Part shown: positions 61,320-64,000 of the stretch, one piece after another
Layout of the letters: each line of letters opens with the position of its first letter
How positions within the stretch are numbered: position 1 is the stretch's first letter
Assembly (NCBI GenBank): GCA_001899715.1
Contig: MKWI01000006.1
Location: forward strand, 310,001-374,000
DNA from: Sphingobium sp. 66-54
Lineage (GTDB): Bacteria > Pseudomonadota > Alphaproteobacteria > Sphingomonadales > Sphingomonadaceae
Length of the DNA: 64,000 nt
Direction of reading: 5' to 3'
Notes under the pieces: generated by a model
Databases searched by the model: none
The model's input: the letters and a program-made list of their open reading frames with translations, nothing else
Told to the model about the DNA's origin: nothing
Made by a program: the position numbers and the translations under genes

Positions 61320-62435
61320 TCAGCTCGGGAACCGCCGCACCAGCCGCGCCATGGCGCTGCGCAGCGCGCCCATATCCTCGTTGCGCGTCACGCCGAGGCG
61401 GACGACCACCAGCCCCTGTTCGGGCGAGATCAGCACATATTGGCCACGATGGCCCACAGCCGCCATCAGCGTGGGCAGGGCCTCGCCGGGGAACAGCACG
61501 GTCTGGTCGCTGGCGCGGTTGAGCCAGATGTGCATGCCGTAGGCCGGGTTGGCGGGCGAGGGCGCGGTCATCAGGTCGAACCATTTGTCCGAGACGATCT
61601 GCCGCCCGTCGAGATTGCCGCGCCGGCGAATGAACTCGCCGATCCGCGCATAATCGCGCGCGGTCATGTGCATCATCACCGCACCGAGCAGCGTGCCGCT
61701 CTCGTCATATTCAGGCACGAAGCTGGTCAGCCCGAGCGGCCCGGTGAAGCGTGCGGCGAGGAAGCGCGCCATCGCGTCGCGCCGCACTTGCGGGTCGCGG
61801 CTCGGCGTGAGCAGGTCGGTCATGATGCCGGCCAGGATCATGCTGGTGGCGCTGCTGTAGGCGAAGCGCTGGCCGCGCGGATAGACCAGCGGCTTGCCGA
61901 TGGCGAAGGCAGCCTGATCGCGTGCGCCATCACCCACCAGCATGTCGAGTGCGTCGGTCTGCACCGCCGGCTGCCACTGCTCCTCGTTGCGCAGGCCGGC
62001 GCGCATCTGGAGCAGCTCACGCAAGGTGATCGCCCCGCGCGGATCGCCCGGCTGATGCCAGGCGGGCACCGGCGCCGGATCATCGAGCGCCAGCCGCCCG
62101 TCCGAGACCATGATGCCGGCGAGCAGCCCCGTCACCGTCTTGGCGATCGACCAGGAGAGGAAGCGGCTCTGTGGCCCGTAGCCCGGCGCATAGCGCTCGG
62201 CGACGACTTCGCCATGGCGCAGAATGAGGAGCGCGCGCGTCTCGCCAGTGGCCGACTCCGCCTCCGCATCGAATAGGGGGTCGATCGCCTCGCGCAGCGC
62301 CTGCACGGAGACGCCGGGGCTCTCCGCCAGTACGGCATAGCGCGACGCCCCCGGCTGCTGCGATACGCTCGCTCCGGCGAGCAGGGCAGTGCCGGCGCAA
62401 ACGGCGAGCCAGCGGCAGAGCATGACGATCCTCAT
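61320..62435 (-). CDS. Serine hydrolase (class C beta-lactamase-like)
   Basis: The 371-residue protein has a signal peptide (VMLCRWLAVCAGTALLAGAS) and a beta-lactamase-related domain. The catalytic SxxK is SIAK in FLSWSIAKTVTG, the YxN-like second motif is YSSATS, and the C-terminal third motif is near VGHRGQ. It is related to esterases and D-aminopeptidases more than to drug-resistance enzymes. The start may be at 62435 or 62423. Its upstream region carries two long palindromes. Confidence 0.85.
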   Translation of the reverse strand: MRIVMLCRWLAVCAGTALLAGASVSQQPGASRYAVLAESPGVSVQALREAIDPLFDAEAESATGETRALLILRHGEVVAERYAPGYGPQSRFLSWSIAKTVTGLLAGIMVSDGRLALDDPAPVPAWHQPGDPRGAITLRELLQMRAGLRNEEQWQPAVQTDALDMLVGDGARDQAAFAIGKPLVYPRGQRFAYSSATSMILAGIMTDLLTPSRDPQVRRDAMARFLAARFTGPLGLTSFVPEYDESGTLLGAVMMHMTARDYARIGEFIRRRGNLDGRQIVSDKWFDLMTAPSPANPAYGMHIWLNRASDQTVLFPGEALPTLMAAVGHRGQYVLISPEQGLVVVRLGVTRNEDMGALRSAMARLVRRFPS

Positions 62436-62514
62436 CGTGCGCGCCCTAACATGCCCAGCGGCAAAGGGCACCCGGATCGTGCGGGAGGCAGCGGGCGCGG
62501 CCGGTTCGGCCCCT

Positions 62515-62589
62515 CCGTTCGTGTCGAGCGCCATCGAGGCACGCCAAGCACCTCACCCGATGTGCATCGACGACGCTCGACACGAACGG
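62515..62589. repeat. Perfect 16-bp inverted repeat, first palindrome upstream of the serine hydrolase
   Basis: CCGTTCGTGTCGAGCG (62515-62530) pairs perfectly with CGCTCGACACGAACGG (62574-62589). The 43-base loop contains no T-run. It belongs to the GTTCGT..TCGA type also seen, degenerate, near 23820-23890. Confidence 0.75.
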
Positions 62590-62626
62590 GCAGGTGATCT
62601 CTGGCGGCCAGCTCGTCCACAGAAAA

Positions 62627-62710
62627 CGATGTGCTCCTGCGCAGGCAGGAGCCCAGGGCGGCAAGGCTACTTGGCTGGCTCCAGGCTCCTGCCTGCGCAG
62701 GAGCACATCG
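62627..62710. repeat. Perfect 27-bp inverted repeat, second palindrome
   Basis: Two 27-base arms (62627-62653 and 62684-62710) are exact inverted copies around a 30-base loop. The arms contain GTGCTCCTGCGCAGGCAGG. It is the best preserved member of the family also at 5696, 24023 and 48353. It lies just after the stop of the 50-residue membrane peptide and could end that transcript. Confidence 0.85.
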
Positions 62711-62715
62711 CCGCG

Positions 62716-62868
62716 CTAAACCGGCGGCAGGAAGTGGTTGAGCACCGCCAGCGCGATCAGCATCACCACGCCGATGCCGAGGCTCCAGCCGATCAGCTTC
62801 TTCTCGATCGGCAGCAGCGGCTCGACCTCGGCCTTGTCCAGTTCCTCGCGCAGATTGGGTTCGCTCAT
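62716..62868 (-). CDS. Small single-pass membrane peptide
   Basis: A 50-residue frame lies from ATG 62868 to TAG 62716. The first half is charged (EPNLREELDKAEVEPLLPIE), the second a membrane helix (LIGWSLGIGVVMLIALAVLN). It starts 15 bases after the YeiH-like gene on the same strand, with GAGGAACC upstream, so it is probably co-transcribed and may be its small partner. The function is unknown. Confidence 0.7.
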   Translation of the reverse strand: MSEPNLREELDKAEVEPLLPIEKKLIGWSLGIGVVMLIALAVLNHFLPPV

Positions 62869-62883
62869 GCCGGGTTCCTCGGG

Positions 62884-64000
62884 TCAGGCCACGATCGGCG
62901 GCTTGATGCCGCTGAAGAACAGCCAGGAAATGACCAGCCCGACCCAGATGACGAAGCCGAACAGGCACAGGAAATAGATGGCGGCCAGCTTGGCGAAACC
63001 GTCCTGCCAGAGCTTGCGGAAGTTGGAGAGCGCGCCGATCGAGAAGAAGGTGAGGATGAAGAAGATCACGCGGAAGGTGTTGGCCTCCGCGATGGCCGGC
63101 GTCATCCGCGCCCGCGTCTCCGGCCCCACGCTCACCGCGATGATGAAGCAGATGGCGAAGGTGACGACGAAGCCGATGATGAACTTGGGGAAACGCTCCC
63201 AGATCTCGCGCGCCTTGGCCCGCTCGCCGCCTTCCGCCACGTTGATGTGGTTGGTCCAGATATAGGCGAGGATGAAGGCCCACACGCCGATGAACACGTC
63301 GATGAACACCTTGACCGTCGCGGTCGTCCCAAGGATCCAGCCGGGCTCGTAATTGATGCCGGCCGCCGAATTCTTGGCGAGGATCAGCGCCTCGGTGATG
63401 CCGCCGGCCGCCACCGCACCGCCGTCCGTCTTGACCGCAAGGCCGACCCACGCCGCCGCCACCAGCGGCTCGTCGGCAAGGAAGGTCTGCGCGAGGAACG
63501 GCAGGATCAGCACCTCGACCACCGCGAAGATCACCACCAGCGAGGAGACCAGCACCGGGATCACCGGCCGCGCGCGGATCGCCCCGCCGGTCGCGATGGC
63601 GGCGGAGACGCCGCAGATCGAAATGCCCGAGGCGAGTGGCACCGCCCATTCGCGGTTGAAGCCGAACCATTTACGCGAGACGTAATAGACCACCGCCCAA
63701 TAGATCAGATAGGCCTCGATGATCGCCGCCGCGCCGCGCAGCATCAGCGTGCTGGCGAGCGCCAGCCGGCCGACCACCGTCACCGCCAGGAAGGCGCCGA
63801 GCACGACGATGGCGATCTTGATGTAGAGTTCCGGCCGGATCGCCTCGTGTAGCCATTCGGCAAGGCGCGGAAAGACATTGGCGACGATCAGCCCGGCGAT
63901 CAGCGCGACGATATAGCCGCCCTCGTTGGTCAGCTTGAGCGACCAGCCGATACCGAATTTCTCCTGTTCCGCCGGCGTCACCGCGGCCAGATGCGCATGG
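62884..64000 (-). CDS. Putative sulfate exporter family protein, YeiH type (5' end off the window)
   Basis: The visible 372 codons encode a membrane protein with about ten hydrophobic segments, such as GYIVALIAGLIVANVFPRLA, PLASGISICGVSAAIATGGA and FFILTFFSIGALSNFRKLWQ. This pattern is that of the YeiH/UPF0324 family, called putative sulfate exporters. The frame stays open to the right edge, so the start lies beyond the window; the GTG at 63981 is not necessarily used. The family is usually near 340-470 residues. Confidence 0.85.
   Translation of the reverse strand, partial: HAHLAAVTPAEQEKFGIGWSLKLTNEGGYIVALIAGLIVANVFPRLAEWLHEAIRPELYIKIAIVVLGAFLAVTVVGRLALASTLMLRGAAAIIEAYLIYWAVVYYVSRKWFGFNREWAVPLASGISICGVSAAIATGGAIRARPVIPVLVSSLVVIFAVVEVLILPFLAQTFLADEPLVAAAWVGLAVKTDGGAVAAGGITEALILAKNSAAGINYEPGWILGTTATVKVFIDVFIGVWAFILAYIWTNHINVAEGGERAKAREIWERFPKFIIGFVVTFAICFIIAVSVGPETRARMTPAIAEANTFRVIFFILTFFSIGALSNFRKLWQDGFAKLAAIYFLCLFGFVIWVGLVISWLFFSGIKPPIVA

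Overview
The window looks like the chromosome of a flagellated, GC-rich alphaproteobacterium of the order Sphingomonadales. Evidence for this is the strong G/C third-position bias, the rnd-lptC-lptA-lptB-rpoN order, the small lysine/arginine-rich protein next to tRNA-Thr, the short (205-residue) RNase D, the RibA with an extra N-terminal half, and GCTCCTGC(C)..GCAGGAGC palindromes scattered between genes. The species cannot be fixed from the sequence.

Layout. 1-6450: housekeeping and stress genes (nitronate monooxygenase, LysR regulator divergent from a pirin, WrbA, RidA-like, DUF808 membrane protein, uracil-DNA glycosylase). 6524-23616: one almost uninterrupted flagellar block. On the minus strand, in transcription order, it runs from a sigma-54-type activator through fliE-F-G-H-I-J-K-L-M-N-O-P-Q-R-flhB, then a small unknown gene, fliD and fliS. 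The flagellin gene fliC is divergent on the plus strand. Many neighbours overlap by 4 or 8 bases, so the basal-body and export genes look like one long operon. Three late genes (fliC, fliD and the unknown gene) each carry a FliA (sigma-28)-like promoter, TAAA-N14/15-[GT]CCGTT[AC]T. 24083-33630: dnaA, tRNA-Thr, a DUF4168 protein, dps, an RGG-rich double cold-shock-domain protein, rnd, the LPS export genes lptC/lptA/lptB, rpoN and a DUF1328 membrane peptide.

33887-41211 is a 7.3-kb genomic island inserted in the 3' end of tRNA-Ser(GGA). It is bounded by a perfect 17-bp direct repeat. At the right end a P4-type tyrosine integrase, a small protein, an AlpA-type regulator, a RepA-like AAA ATPase, two small proteins (one with DUF5681) and an unknown 226-residue protein are transcribed leftward. 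This resembles a phage satellite or other small integrative element with no structural genes. A motif GGCCAACAT is repeated near both ends and, inverted, in the middle of the island next to GGACATGTCC palindromes; it may be an integrase/excisionase or replication site. Between the tRNA and a leftward terminator sit two overlapping, visibly AT-richer genes on the plus strand: a protein with a PUA/EVE-like (Mrr-N-like) N-terminal region and a hydrophobic segment, and a small membrane-anchored coiled-coil protein. They occupy the usual cargo position and are the best candidate in this window for an undescribed (probably anti-phage) system.

41525-64000 returns to chromosomal genes: lolA, then xthA-ribA-L,D-transpeptidase as an overlapping chain; an Atm1-type ABC exporter; a secreted intradiol dioxygenase; two methyltransferases; a dicarboxylate/glutamate symporter; YjbQ; chorismate synthase; a GNAT acetyltransferase, FabI and a YihY membrane protein in overlapping order; a DnaJ-like cochaperone; pdxH-CDF transporter-PhzF in overlapping order; an excalibur protein; a periplasmic thioredoxin; a serine hydrolase; and a YeiH-type membrane protein that runs off the right edge. 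A 458-base gap at 50588-51045 holds a terminator and paired inverted repeats that may mark a small RNA.
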